A stretch of 35,265 nucleotides of DNA from Stenotrophomonas maltophilia (GCA_002387845.1 DGLB01000077.1:48871-84135), one strand, 5' to 3'. Shown: positions 8,505 through 15,067, numbered from the stretch's first letter. Program-made: numbers and translations. Notes: generated by a model not told the origin, from the letters alone.

Positions 8505-8534
8505 ATGAGGCCGGCCATTGGCCGGCAACCTCAT
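8505..8534. terminator. Hairpin between converging pyrB and the thioredoxin-like gene
   Basis: ATGAGG-CCGGCC-ATT-GGCCGG-CAA-CCTCAT forms a 12-bp stem with a three-base bulge, five bases after the pyrB stop. There is no T-run, so it is not a classical intrinsic terminator. The core resembles the GCCGGCC palindromes of the GTAG repeats but lacks the GTAG end; it may be a decayed copy that protects transcript ends. Confidence 0.45.
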
Positions 8535-8612
8535 GAACTCGTCCAGGCGCATGTGGCTGCCGGCCATGCAGGCGATCGGCGGCCTCTCAACAGCTTGTCG
8601 CTGCTCAGGGAG

Positions 8613-9512
8613 TCAGCGAGCCTGGAGGTTCTCAAGCGCTTCAAGAAGCGCCGCCGGCGTACTACCGTCCCGTGACCACCCGCGATGCGAAGCTACGACC
8701 TTGCCGTTCCTGAGTAGATGGAAGGTCGGCAGTGCGGTCAGGTCCATGCCCCGCCACTGCGAATTCTCGAACGCTATGTGCATGGGGGCCTCAGGGAAAT
8801 CCTGATTCCATTTCGCGACGTCCTCCACGTTGAGTGAGCGGTCTACGGGCTGCATCCAGACAACGCGTAGATCCGACAGCAGCAGCATCGCTGCTGGATC
8901 CTGAAGCAGTTGCCTGGCGGCACGGCGCGCCATGTGACAGCCCGCGACTACGACCAGATCTACTTTCGAAAGGTCGAGCTGATCCGCTTTCAAACGGCCG
9001 TTGTCCAGTTTCAACACGATCACGTCAGTCGGCGTGGTCTTCTTTCGCTGGAGCTTGTTAATGCTCCTCCCAAGGTTCATTTCTTCCAGCCAGCCGACGG
9101 ATCGATTCTCCTCCTTGATTGCACGCAGCGATTCTGACGATGCCGCGTCCATCGTGCCCGGAGGAAATCGGGCGGAGATCTTTGCAGCGAGGTCTTCGAG
9201 GGGAAAGGGGGACGTCTGTGAAGTGGCGTTGAAGTAGAAGGAGATTGTGTCCAGCGCACGAAGCTGATCCTGGTGCGTGGAAAGTGGGGCGTCGCTCAGC
9301 GTGTTGGTGATTTCCGTAGCGCAGCCCTTCACGAGTGGAGCGATCAAGCTCTGTATATCCCTTGCTTCGGGCACCAGGGGTTCTGCTTGCCGGACCTTGG
9401 ACCACAGGCCCATGCAGGCAGTTGTGTGGATGTTGGCGTTCTGAGCGGAAGCAGGTGCTGGCGCGAAGAGAGTCAACACGAGGGATGCTGTGCCGATGAT
9501 GCGGTAGATCAT
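8613..9512 (-). CDS. Secreted thioredoxin-fold protein with a CxxA motif, function unknown
   Basis: A 299-residue protein with a signal peptide (residues 1-23, hydrophobic core LVLTLFAP, cleavage near ASAQ). I do not recognise a named family. The middle is helical and polar. The last 115 residues look like a thioredoxin fold: a beta strand DLVVVAG, then Cys192-His-Met-Ala195 where CxxC would be, and LPTFHLLRNGKVVASH, which carries the expected cis-proline (Pro262) and the final strand pair. The second active-site cysteine is replaced by Ala. Two more cysteines, Cys33 and Cys64, lie in the N-terminal domain. AGGA seven bases before the ATG at 9512 supports this start over one 19 codons upstream. 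Base composition is less GC-rich than the neighbours, which suggests transfer. Confidence 0.75.
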   Translation of the reverse strand: MIYRIIGTASLVLTLFAPAPASAQNANIHTTACMGLWSKVRQAEPLVPEARDIQSLIAPLVKGCATEITNTLSDAPLSTHQDQLRALDTISFYFNATSQTSPFPLEDLAAKISARFPPGTMDAASSESLRAIKEENRSVGWLEEMNLGRSINKLQRKKTTPTDVIVLKLDNGRLKADQLDLSKVDLVVVAGCHMARRAARQLLQDPAAMLLLSDLRVVWMQPVDRSLNVEDVAKWNQDFPEAPMHIAFENSQWRGMDLTALPTFHLLRNGKVVASHRGWSRDGSTPAALLEALENLQAR

Positions 9513-9532
9513 TTGATGTCCTATCGAGCAAG

Positions 9533-9555
9533 GCCCCCCATTGGATCCGGGGGGC
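9533..9555 (-). promoter_or_regulatory. Intercistronic hairpin upstream of the thioredoxin-like gene
   Basis: GCCCCCC (9533-9539) and GGGGGGC (9549-9555) form a perfect 7-bp GC stem around a nine-base loop. On the minus strand it lies between the Cys-peptide stop (9566) and the thioredoxin-like start (9512), 20 bases before that ATG. No T-run follows, so it is more likely a processing or translation-modulating structure than a terminator. Confidence 0.45.
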
Positions 9556-9565
9556 GTGCCAAAGC

Positions 9566-9700
9566 TCACTCGGCAGCTATGGCGAATGGTTCACAGCTGG
9601 TCGGGCAGACACTGCCCTGGGTTACCCGGCAGTACGTACCCTTGTCCCCCATGTAGCACTGGGAGTTTGGCCGCCCCGGGCGACTCATCGGACGAAGCAT
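9566..9700 (-). CDS. Putative 44-aa cysteine-containing small protein
   Basis: A small ORF on the minus strand just upstream of the thioredoxin-like gene. The peptide begins MLRPMSRPGRPNSQC and has four cysteines at residues 15, 24, 32 and 36 (spacing C-x8-C-x7-C-x3-C), with a core of GTYCRVTQGSVCPTSC. The N-terminal 12 residues are basic and proline-rich, and the tail is EPFAIAAE. There is no signal peptide. Its ATG overlaps the stop of a 14-codon ORF (TGATG), so it may be translated by coupling; its own ribosome binding site is poor. The four cysteines next to a thioredoxin-fold protein suggest a disulfide-bonded or metal-binding mini-protein, but this is inference. It could also be a non-coding open frame. 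Confidence 0.45.
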   Translation of the reverse strand: MLRPMSRPGRPNSQCYMGDKGTYCRVTQGSVCPTSCEPFAIAAE

Positions 9701-9744
9701 CAGGTGCTCTGCGGTGGTTCTGGCGCGCAGACCTGTACTTTCAT
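9700..9744 (-). CDS. Putative 14-aa leader ORF
   Basis: A 14-codon ORF, MKVQVCAPEPPQST, with the best ribosome binding site of the locus: AGGAG seven bases before the ATG. Its TGA overlaps the ATG of the 44-aa ORF. The strong Shine-Dalgarno, tiny size and overlap fit a leader peptide or translational coupler; the Pro-Pro step could slow ribosomes. An alternative is a frameshifted start of the longer Cys peptide. No homologue is known to me. Confidence 0.4.
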   Translation of the reverse strand: MKVQVCAPEPPQST

Positions 9745-9770
9745 GGGTGTTCTCCTGGATGAGTTGACAG

Positions 9771-9786
9771 TGATCGGTGGCGATCA
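9771..9786. promoter_or_regulatory. Inverted repeat upstream of the small-ORF/thioredoxin-like operon
   Basis: TGATCG-GTGG-CGATCA, a perfect 6-bp inverted repeat 27 bases upstream of the 14-codon ORF on the minus strand. Its position would suit an operator. No cognate regulator gene is adjacent. Confidence 0.3.
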
Positions 9787-9841
9787 GTGCAACGTTATTT
9801 CCCCCGGAGACGGGTGCCCATCAGGGCAACATCGATGTCGG

Positions 9842-9847
9842 TGTCAA
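9842..9847 (-). promoter_or_regulatory. Candidate -35 hexamer for the islet operon
   Basis: A perfect TTGACA is read on the minus strand here, in the 172-base gap after the esterase gene. Seventeen bases further on is CTGATG, a poor -10. This is the best sigma-70-like candidate in the gap, but the weak -10 keeps confidence low. Confidence 0.25.
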
Positions 9848-9916
9848 TCAAATGTTGATGACAATGTAGGGAATGCTTTCGGTGGCGGGATAGAGGTTGC
9901 CGGCCAGCGGCTGGTA

Positions 9917-10717
9917 CTACCGTCGCTGCGCGAACAGCCACGTCCACATCTGTGCATCGGCATACGTGGCATCCCACGCATTGTGGTTGCCCTGCGGATA
10001 CTCGGTGTAGCGCACATCCTTCGCACCGGCCGCATCAAACGCCGCCTTCAGGCGACGATCATCATCCGGCTTCACCACGTCATCCAGTGCGCCATGGAAC
10101 ATCCAGATCGGCGTGTGCTTCAGCCGCTGTGCCATCACCGCATACGGATCGGACTCGCGCGCGACCGCTTCCACGAACAGGGTAGGGCGCACCGCGCGTG
10201 GTACCAGCACCGCGCCGCATACCGGCACGATCGCGGCGAAGCGCTGCGGATCATCCAGCGCGATGTTCCAGCTGCCGTAGCCGCCCATCGACATGCCGGT
10301 GATGTACTGGCGGTCCGGGTCCGCGCCGAATTCGGCGATCGTCGCATCCAGCGCGGCAAGGGCGGCACGGTTGTTGTCGCCTGACCATTCCTCGTCATCC
10401 GGCACCTGCGGCAGCACCACCAGCGCGGGGAAGCTGTCGGCATGGCGGCGCAGATAGGGCCCGATGCCGGCTTCGGTCTGCGCGCGGTTGTTGCTGCCGC
10501 GCTCGCCGGAACCGTGCAGAAACAGCACCACCGGCAGGTCGCCGACCTGGGCGCGCGCGCCCCGCGGGATGAACACCTGGTAGTGCACGCTGCGCCCATC
10601 CAGTGTCACGGCACGGGCTTCAAACCGGCCCGTTGAATCCTCACGCGTTGGTGCGCAGCCCGCCAGCATCAGCAGCGCCACCGCGCACAGCAGCCACCCC
10701 ATCGAACGTCGTGCCAT
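9917..10717 (-). CDS. Lipoprotein esterase of the alpha/beta hydrolase fold (PHB depolymerase-like)
   Basis: A 266-residue serine hydrolase. The N-terminus is a lipoprotein signal with lipobox LAGC (Cys21), so it should be membrane-anchored outside the cytoplasm. LPVVLFLHGSGERG (61-74) carries the oxyanion region, the nucleophile elbow is GMSMGGYGSW with Ser143, the acid is Asp212 or Asp213 in FHGALDDVV, and the base is His245 in PQGNHNAWD. The arrangement matches dienelactone hydrolase / polyhydroxybutyrate depolymerase-like esterases (LpqC/Esterase_phd group). The substrate is unknown. It is transcribed alone, with a small inverted repeat before its start, and is followed by the low-GC islet. 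Confidence 0.85.
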   Translation of the reverse strand: MARRSMGWLLCAVALLMLAGCAPTREDSTGRFEARAVTLDGRSVHYQVFIPRGARAQVGDLPVVLFLHGSGERGSNNRAQTEAGIGPYLRRHADSFPALVVLPQVPDDEEWSGDNNRAALAALDATIAEFGADPDRQYITGMSMGGYGSWNIALDDPQRFAAIVPVCGAVLVPRAVRPTLFVEAVARESDPYAVMAQRLKHTPIWMFHGALDDVVKPDDDRRLKAAFDAAGAKDVRYTEYPQGNHNAWDATYADAQMWTWLFAQRR

Positions 10718-10730
10718 GCCCCATCCTCGC

Positions 10731-10746
10731 CTGAAATCGTTTTCAG
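10731..10746. promoter_or_regulatory. Inverted repeat upstream of the esterase gene
   Basis: CTGAAA-TCGT-TTTCAG, a perfect 6-bp inverted repeat 13 bases before the esterase ATG. No T-run follows on either strand, so it is more likely an operator or leader hairpin than a terminator. Confidence 0.3.
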
Positions 10747-10784
10747 TCTAGTGCGCCATGCGTGCCGGGGCATCTTGCAGCGCA

Positions 10785-11051
10785 TCAGTCCTGGCGTGGC
10801 GCAGACGCCAGGATCTCCAGCTGCTCAATCGCTTCCGGGTGGCCCTCGGCGGCGGCGGCCTGCAGTTGGGCAAGCGTGGGGTGGACCACCAGCAGGATCG
10901 GGTTCTCGCACTCGGGGCAGTCGAACTCGGTCTCGTCCTCGTGCAGTTCCATCGCCATGTCCCGTGCGGTGCCCTGCCATTCGCAGGCGGCGCAGGTATG
11001 GACCTGCTCGCGCCAGCCCGGGGTGTAGTAGTTGTCCAGCGTGACAGCCAT
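10785..11051 (-). CDS. Small zinc-ribbon protein, 88 aa
   Basis: A cytoplasmic protein of 88 residues with two CxxC knuckles: Cys20-Ala-Ala-Cys23 and Cys45-Pro-Glu-Cys48. This is the layout of a zinc ribbon. Between them is an acidic segment (MELHEDETEFD), and the C-terminal half is a helical, Ala/Gln-rich region (QLQAAAAEGHPEAIEQLEIL). Such proteins often bind nucleic acid or act as redox or protein-interaction modules, but nothing here identifies the target. It starts 13 bases after the mgtE stop and is probably co-transcribed with it. No named family is recognised. Confidence 0.72.
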   Translation of the reverse strand: MAVTLDNYYTPGWREQVHTCAACEWQGTARDMAMELHEDETEFDCPECENPILLVVHPTLAQLQAAAAEGHPEAIEQLEILASAPRQD

Positions 11052-11064
11052 GCGGGTTCCGAAG

Positions 11065-12426
11065 TCAGTGCAGCAGAATCAGGGTGGCCAGGCCGAGGAA
11101 GCTGAAGAAGCCCATCACGTCGGTCACCGCGGTGACCACCACGGTGCCCGCCACGGCCGGGTCGACATTCATGCGCTTGAGCAGCAGTGGCAGCAGCACG
11201 CCCGCCAGCGCAGCGGCGCAGAAGTTGATGATCAGCGCCAGGGTGATCACCAGCGACAACAGGAAGCTCTGGAACCAGATGAAGGCAATGATGCCCACCA
11301 CCGTGCCTATCAGCGTGCCGTTGATCAGCGCCACCCGCGCTTCTTTCCACAGCAGGATGCGGGCGTTGCTCTGGCCGACCTGGCCCAGCGCGATGCCGCG
11401 CACCATCAGGGTCAGCACCTGCACCGCGGCATTGCCGCCGACGCCGGCCACAATCGGCATCAGCACGGCCAGCGCCACCACCTTCTGCAGGGTGAGCTCG
11501 AACTGGCCGATCACGCTGGCGGCCAGGAACGCGGTGCACAGGTTGATGCCCAGCCAGACCACGCGGCCACGCACGGCGCGCTTGATCGGCGAGAACAGGT
11601 CTTCTTCCTCGTCCAGACCGGCCGCGCCCAGCGCCTGGTGCTCGGCCTGTGCGCGGATGATATCCACCACGTCATCGATGGTGATGCGGCCGAGCAGGAT
11701 GTTGTTGTCGTCCACCACCGGGGCGGACACCCAGTCATGGTCGGAGAACTGGCGGGCCACTTCCTCGGCGCTTTCGCCCACGTCGATCGCCGGCTGCTCG
11801 TCGTCGATCAGCCGGTTGATCGGGGTGTTGTCCTCGTGGGTGACCAGCGCGGCCAGCGACAGCCGGCCCAGGTACTGGTGGCGGCGGCTGACCACGAACA
11901 GGTGGTCGGTGTGGTCGGGCAGCTCGCCGCGCAGGCGCAGGTAGCGCAGCACCACGTCCACGTTGACGTCGGCGCGCACCGTCACCACGTCCGGGTTCAT
12001 CAGGCGGCCGGCGGTGTCCTCGGGGTAGGACAGCACCTGTTCCAGGCGCTCGCGGTTCTCGCGGTCCATCGACTTGAGGACTTCGTCGATGACGGTGTCC
12101 GGCAGGTCCTCGACCAGGTCAGCCAGGTCGTCGATGTCCAAATCTTCGACCGCGGCGATGATCTCGTCCGGGTCCATGTCCGCCAGCAGGCTCTCACGCA
12201 CCTCCTCGCCGACGTGGACCAGCACCTCGCCGTCGTCTTCCGGGTCGACCAGCCCCCACACCACCTCGCGCTTGCCCGGGGGCAGCGATTCCAGCAGGTT
12301 GCCGATCTCAGCCGGTGCCAGGGTATTGACCAGCCGGCGCACGGGCCCAAGCCGCCCGCTGTCCAGTGCATCGGACAACAGCCGCAGCTGGCGTGCCGTC
12401 TTGTCGTGGCGTACGGCTTCGGCCAT
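11065..12426 (-). CDS. mgtE: MgtE magnesium transporter
   Basis: A 453-residue Mg2+ channel of the MgtE family. An N-terminal helical domain (residues 1-135, with LLESLPPGKREVVWGLV and ADMDPDEIIAAVEDLD) is followed by two CBS domains (about 140-265, including AGRLMNPDVVTVRADVN and DHDWVSAPVVDDNNILLGRITIDDVVDII). Five membrane helices fill the C-terminal part; the pore-lining NAAVQVLTLMVRGIALGQV and PIVAGVGGN motifs are present. In this family, Mg2+ bound to the cytosolic domains closes the pore. GGAG lies before the ATG. A terminator-like hairpin with a T-run sits only 15 bases upstream, suggesting attenuation of its own transcript. A zinc-ribbon gene follows. Confidence 0.95.
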   Translation of the reverse strand: MAEAVRHDKTARQLRLLSDALDSGRLGPVRRLVNTLAPAEIGNLLESLPPGKREVVWGLVDPEDDGEVLVHVGEEVRESLLADMDPDEIIAAVEDLDIDDLADLVEDLPDTVIDEVLKSMDRENRERLEQVLSYPEDTAGRLMNPDVVTVRADVNVDVVLRYLRLRGELPDHTDHLFVVSRRHQYLGRLSLAALVTHEDNTPINRLIDDEQPAIDVGESAEEVARQFSDHDWVSAPVVDDNNILLGRITIDDVVDIIRAQAEHQALGAAGLDEEEDLFSPIKRAVRGRVVWLGINLCTAFLAASVIGQFELTLQKVVALAVLMPIVAGVGGNAAVQVLTLMVRGIALGQVGQSNARILLWKEARVALINGTLIGTVVGIIAFIWFQSFLLSLVITLALIINFCAAALAGVLLPLLLKRMNVDPAVAGTVVVTAVTDVMGFFSFLGLATLILLH

Positions 12427-12440
12427 GCGCAGCTCCCGCG

Positions 12441-12477
12441 GAAAAAGAAAAGGCCGCTATCCCGTACAGGATGCGGC
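12441..12477 (-). terminator. Terminator-like hairpin in the mgtE leader (candidate attenuator)
   Basis: Read on the minus strand: GCCGC-ATCC, a six-base loop TGTACG, then GGAT-A-GCGGC, giving nine pairs with one bulged A, directly followed by CTTTTCTTTTTC. This is the form of an intrinsic terminator. It ends 15 bases before the mgtE ATG, so an mgtE transcript that includes its GGAG ribosome binding site must read through it. An upstream GCGG (12493-12496) could pair with the CCGC of the left arm and act as antiterminator. Structure is seen; the regulatory role is inferred. Confidence 0.6.
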
Positions 12478-12498
12478 AACAGGGGTGGTCACCGCGTC

Positions 12499-12504
12499 AT
12501 TATC
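12499..12504 (-). promoter_or_regulatory. Candidate -10 for mgtE
   Basis: GATAAT on the minus strand, about 73 bases before the mgtE ATG and upstream of the leader hairpin. The sequence 18 bases further upstream (TTCCGG) is a poor -35. Confidence 0.3.
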
Positions 12505-12541
12505 GCTTGGAAGGATGACAATCCGGAAGGTCATTGAATCG

Positions 12542-12600
12542 GTAGCGCCGGCCGATGGCCGGCCCACGCATCGCAGGGTCCGGCCAACGGCCGGCGCTAC
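12542..12600. repeat. Inverted pair of GTAG-type palindromes (SMAG dimer)
   Basis: Two 22-base GTAG elements face each other: 12542-12563 forward and 12579-12600 reverse, separated by 15 bases. Each begins GTAGCGCCGGCCG and is itself a stem-loop; together they form a near-perfect long inverted repeat. Only two positions differ between the arms. It lies between the end of the Enzyme I gene and the mgtE leader. This is the dimeric arrangement described for SMAG repeats of Stenotrophomonas maltophilia. Confidence 0.85.
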
Positions 12601-12609
12601 CTGGATGCA

Positions 12610-14355
12610 TCACGCGTGGCTTTCAATCCAGCGTTCAATGCCACGTCTGTCACGCGCGGCCAGCAGCTTCGGCGCGGCCGCCTGCAGCCGGGCCCAGTCG
12701 CTGTCGCGGATTACCCGGCGCACTTCCAGCAACGTACCGGGGTGCAGGCTGAATTCCTTCAATCCCAGCGCCAGCAGCAACCGGGTCATGCGCGGGTCGC
12801 CGGCGATTTCGCCGCACACCGCCACCGGGGTGTCATGTTCGTGACCGGTACGCAGAATATGCGCGATCAGCCGCAGCACGGCCGGATGCAGCGGGGAATA
12901 CAGCTCACCCACCGCTTCGTTGTTGCGGTCGGCGGCCAACAGGTACTGCACCAGGTCATTGGTGCCGACCGACAGGAAATCGACCAGGTCGATGAAGCTC
13001 TCCAGCGCGATCGCCGCCGCAGGCACTTCGATCATCGCGCCGAACGGAATGTGTTCGGCCACCTCATGGCCTTCGGCGCGCAGCAGCTGGGTCTGCTTCT
13101 GCAATCGCCGGCGTACGGCCAGCACTTCCTCTCGCGTGCTGACCATCGGCAGCAGGATGCGCAGCTTGCCGTAGGCCGAGGCGCGCAGGATGGCGCGCAA
13201 TTGGGTGTCGGCGACCTTGGGCCGGGCCAGCGACAGGCGCACGCCGCGCAGGCCCAGGGCCGGGTTGTCTTCGTTGCTCAGGGTCAGGCCGGTGCGGTCG
13301 GCCTTGTCCGCGCCCAGGTCAAGCGTGCGGATGGTGACCGGTCGGCCGCTCATGCCCAGCGCGGCGTCGCGGTAGGTCTCGAACTGTTCCTGCTCGTCCG
13401 GCAGCTCGTCGCGCTGCAGGAACAGGAACTCGGTGCGGTACAGGCCCAGCCCGTGCGCACCCATCGCATGGGCCTCGGTCACGTCTTCCAGCGACTCGGC
13501 ATTGGCCAGCAGGGCGATGTCGACCTTGTCCAGGGTGCGGCTGGGCTTGGCCCGCAGGCGGCCCAGTTCGCGCTGTTCACGGGCCTGCTCGCGCAGGCGT
13601 GCGCGGTAGTCGCGCAGGTCGTCGGCCAGCGGATTGACGGTGACGCTGCCGCTGCTGCCATCAATGACCAGCACATCGCCATCGTTGATCTTCTGCAGCG
13701 CGCCAGGCGTGTTGACGATCAGTGGCAGGTGCAGGCTGCGTGCCAGGATGGCGCTGTGCGACAGCGCGCTGCCGCCCACGCTGACAATGCCGACCACGCC
13801 ATGCGCCTGCAGCTGGGCCAGCTCGGACGGGGCGATGGTGTCGCAGACCAGGATTTCCCCGGCCAGGCCCTTCACGTCCGATGGTCGCTGGTGCAGGAAC
13901 GCATGGATGCGGCCGATCACATGGTCCAGGTCGTCCATGCGGCTCTTCAGATAGGCATCGTCCATGCCATCGAAGACCTTTGCCAGGCGGTCGCGCTGCA
14001 CGCGCAGGGCATAGCCGGCGCTGTAGGGACCGCTGCGGATCAGCTCATCCAGGCCGTACAGCAGCTCCGGGTCATCCAGCAGCAGGGCGTGCAGATCGAG
14101 GATCTCGCCCATTTCCTTGTCCAGCGCCCCTTTCAGGCGCTGGCGCAGCTCGTGCATCTCCACCCGGGCCGCATCCACGGCTTCGTGCAGGCGAACCAGT
14201 TCGGCGTCGACGCGGTCCGCAGGAATGCGTTGCTCGGCCACTTCCAGCACATGGGGCAGACGCACCCGTGCGCGACCGAGGGCATGGCCGCGGGCGGCCC
14301 CATGGCCGGTCAGCAGCAGCGCGCCGGAAGCGGTTCGCGACGGCTGCCCGGGCAT
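12610..14355 (-). CDS. ptsI: Phosphoenolpyruvate-protein phosphotransferase (PTS Enzyme I)
   Basis: Cytoplasmic enzyme that takes phosphate from phosphoenolpyruvate and passes it to HPr. The 581-residue length is that of a plain Enzyme I (no GAF domain as in PtsP, no fused HPr). The N-terminal HPr-binding domain spans about 15-150. The phospho-acceptor is His200 in GGSALSHSAILARSL; the Arg-Thr usual before Ser-His is Ala-Leu here. The PEP-binding barrel shows GLGLYRTEFLFLQRDELP, GIMIEVP-like FGAMIEVPAAA, SVGTNDLVQYLLAADRNN and the active-site Cys in VAVCGEIAGDP. It follows HPr by two bases and is the last gene of the PTS unit. Confidence 0.94.
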   Translation of the reverse strand: MPGQPSRTASGALLLTGHGAARGHALGRARVRLPHVLEVAEQRIPADRVDAELVRLHEAVDAARVEMHELRQRLKGALDKEMGEILDLHALLLDDPELLYGLDELIRSGPYSAGYALRVQRDRLAKVFDGMDDAYLKSRMDDLDHVIGRIHAFLHQRPSDVKGLAGEILVCDTIAPSELAQLQAHGVVGIVSVGGSALSHSAILARSLHLPLIVNTPGALQKINDGDVLVIDGSSGSVTVNPLADDLRDYRARLREQAREQRELGRLRAKPSRTLDKVDIALLANAESLEDVTEAHAMGAHGLGLYRTEFLFLQRDELPDEQEQFETYRDAALGMSGRPVTIRTLDLGADKADRTGLTLSNEDNPALGLRGVRLSLARPKVADTQLRAILRASAYGKLRILLPMVSTREEVLAVRRRLQKQTQLLRAEGHEVAEHIPFGAMIEVPAAAIALESFIDLVDFLSVGTNDLVQYLLAADRNNEAVGELYSPLHPAVLRLIAHILRTGHEHDTPVAVCGEIAGDPRMTRLLLALGLKEFSLHPGTLLEVRRVIRDSDWARLQAAAPKLLAARDRRGIERWIESHA

Positions 14356-14357
14356 GC

Positions 14358-14627
14358 TCAGTTGTCCTCGTCGAAGCGCCGCTCGAACAGGGAGACCACG
14401 GCGTCCATCGCGGCGGCTTCATCTTCGCCGTCGATGCGCACGGTGACCGGGGTGCCCTGGCCGGCGGCCAGCAGCATCACGCCCATGATGCTCTTGGCGT
14501 TGATCTCGCGGCCACGTGCGATCATGGTCACATTGCAGCGGAACGGAGCCAGCTCCTGCACCAGCTTGGCAGTGGCGCGGGCATGCAGTCCCAGGCGGTT
14601 GGATACGGTGAGTTCACGTTCAAGCAT
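14358..14627 (-). CDS. ptsH: HPr phosphocarrier protein
   Basis: An 89-residue phosphocarrier. Choosing the ATG at 14627 places the catalytic His exactly at residue 15 (NRLGLHARATAKLV) and the regulatory Ser exactly at residue 46 (INAKSIMGVMLLAAGQG), the standard HPr numbering; this decides the start over another ATG six codons upstream. His15 carries phosphate from Enzyme I to EIIA proteins, while Ser46 is the target of HPr kinase, whose gene lies about 1.3 kb upstream in the same block. It overlaps the EIIA-Man gene by eight bases and is followed two bases later by Enzyme I. Confidence 0.94.
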   Translation of the reverse strand: MLERELTVSNRLGLHARATAKLVQELAPFRCNVTMIARGREINAKSIMGVMLLAAGQGTPVTVRIDGEDEAAAMDAVVSLFERRFDEDN

Positions 14628-15012
14628 CGTCGACAATCGCTCCATTGCGAGTGCCCGCCGCCGCAGTGGCGGGCAGTTGATCCAGTCCCTGTTCCGGATA
14701 ATTCATCACTCGCAACAACATCGGCAGGCTCAGCGCTGAAACCCGGCGAGCCGGGGTGCCCAGGCGGGCCAGCTGCGCTGCCAGATTGCTCGGGCTGGCG
14801 CCATACAGGTCGGTCAGGATCAGCACGCCCTCGCCACTGTCGACCCGGCGCAATGCGGCCGAGGCGAGCGGAAGCAGGGCGTCCATGTCTGCGTCGAACG
14901 GTACTTCAAATGCTTCCGTTTTGAGCGGCAGTTGCCGCAGCAACCGGGTCGCCACGTCCAGCAGGGAAGTGCCGACGCCAGGGTGCGTTACAAGGAGAAT
15001 GCCACAGGTCAT
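14620..15012 (-). CDS. PTS EIIA component, mannose family
   Basis: A 130-residue single-domain EIIA of the mannose/sorbose type (EIIA-Man fold). The phospho-acceptor is His10 in GILLVTHPGVGTSLL. Later motifs are VLILTDLYGASPSNLAAQL and LSLPMLLRVMNY, which match the family. There is no fused EIIB and no EIIC/EIID gene nearby, so it probably receives phosphate from HPr for regulation rather than transport. The ATG has no clear Shine-Dalgarno sequence. It lies 55 bases after rapZ and overlaps ptsH. Confidence 0.9.
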   Translation of the reverse strand: MTCGILLVTHPGVGTSLLDVATRLLRQLPLKTEAFEVPFDADMDALLPLASAALRRVDSGEGVLILTDLYGASPSNLAAQLARLGTPARRVSALSLPMLLRVMNYPEQGLDQLPATAAAGTRNGAIVDDA

Positions 15013-15067
15013 TACCGAACGTTAACAGGTCAAGATGAATTGGGACTAGGGGTCCATGCGGGATTGT

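Noticed and set aside
9566..9700. RiPP precursor with a dedicated maturase
   Set aside because: No radical SAM, LanM, YcaO or peptidase/transporter gene is adjacent; a thioredoxin-like protein alone does not define a RiPP cluster.
11032..12537. Plus-strand open frame (501 codons) opposite mgtE
   Set aside because: His/Gln/Val-rich antisense shadow of mgtE; no ribosome binding site or motif.
12427..12540. M-box (ykoK) magnesium riboswitch before mgtE
   Set aside because: The leader is too short and none of the conserved M-box segments can be recognised; only a terminator-like hairpin is supported.
12616..14739. Long plus-strand open frame (707 codons) opposite ptsI and ptsH
   Set aside because: It covers firmly identified genes in antisense and has low-complexity Gln/Gly/His composition with no motif.
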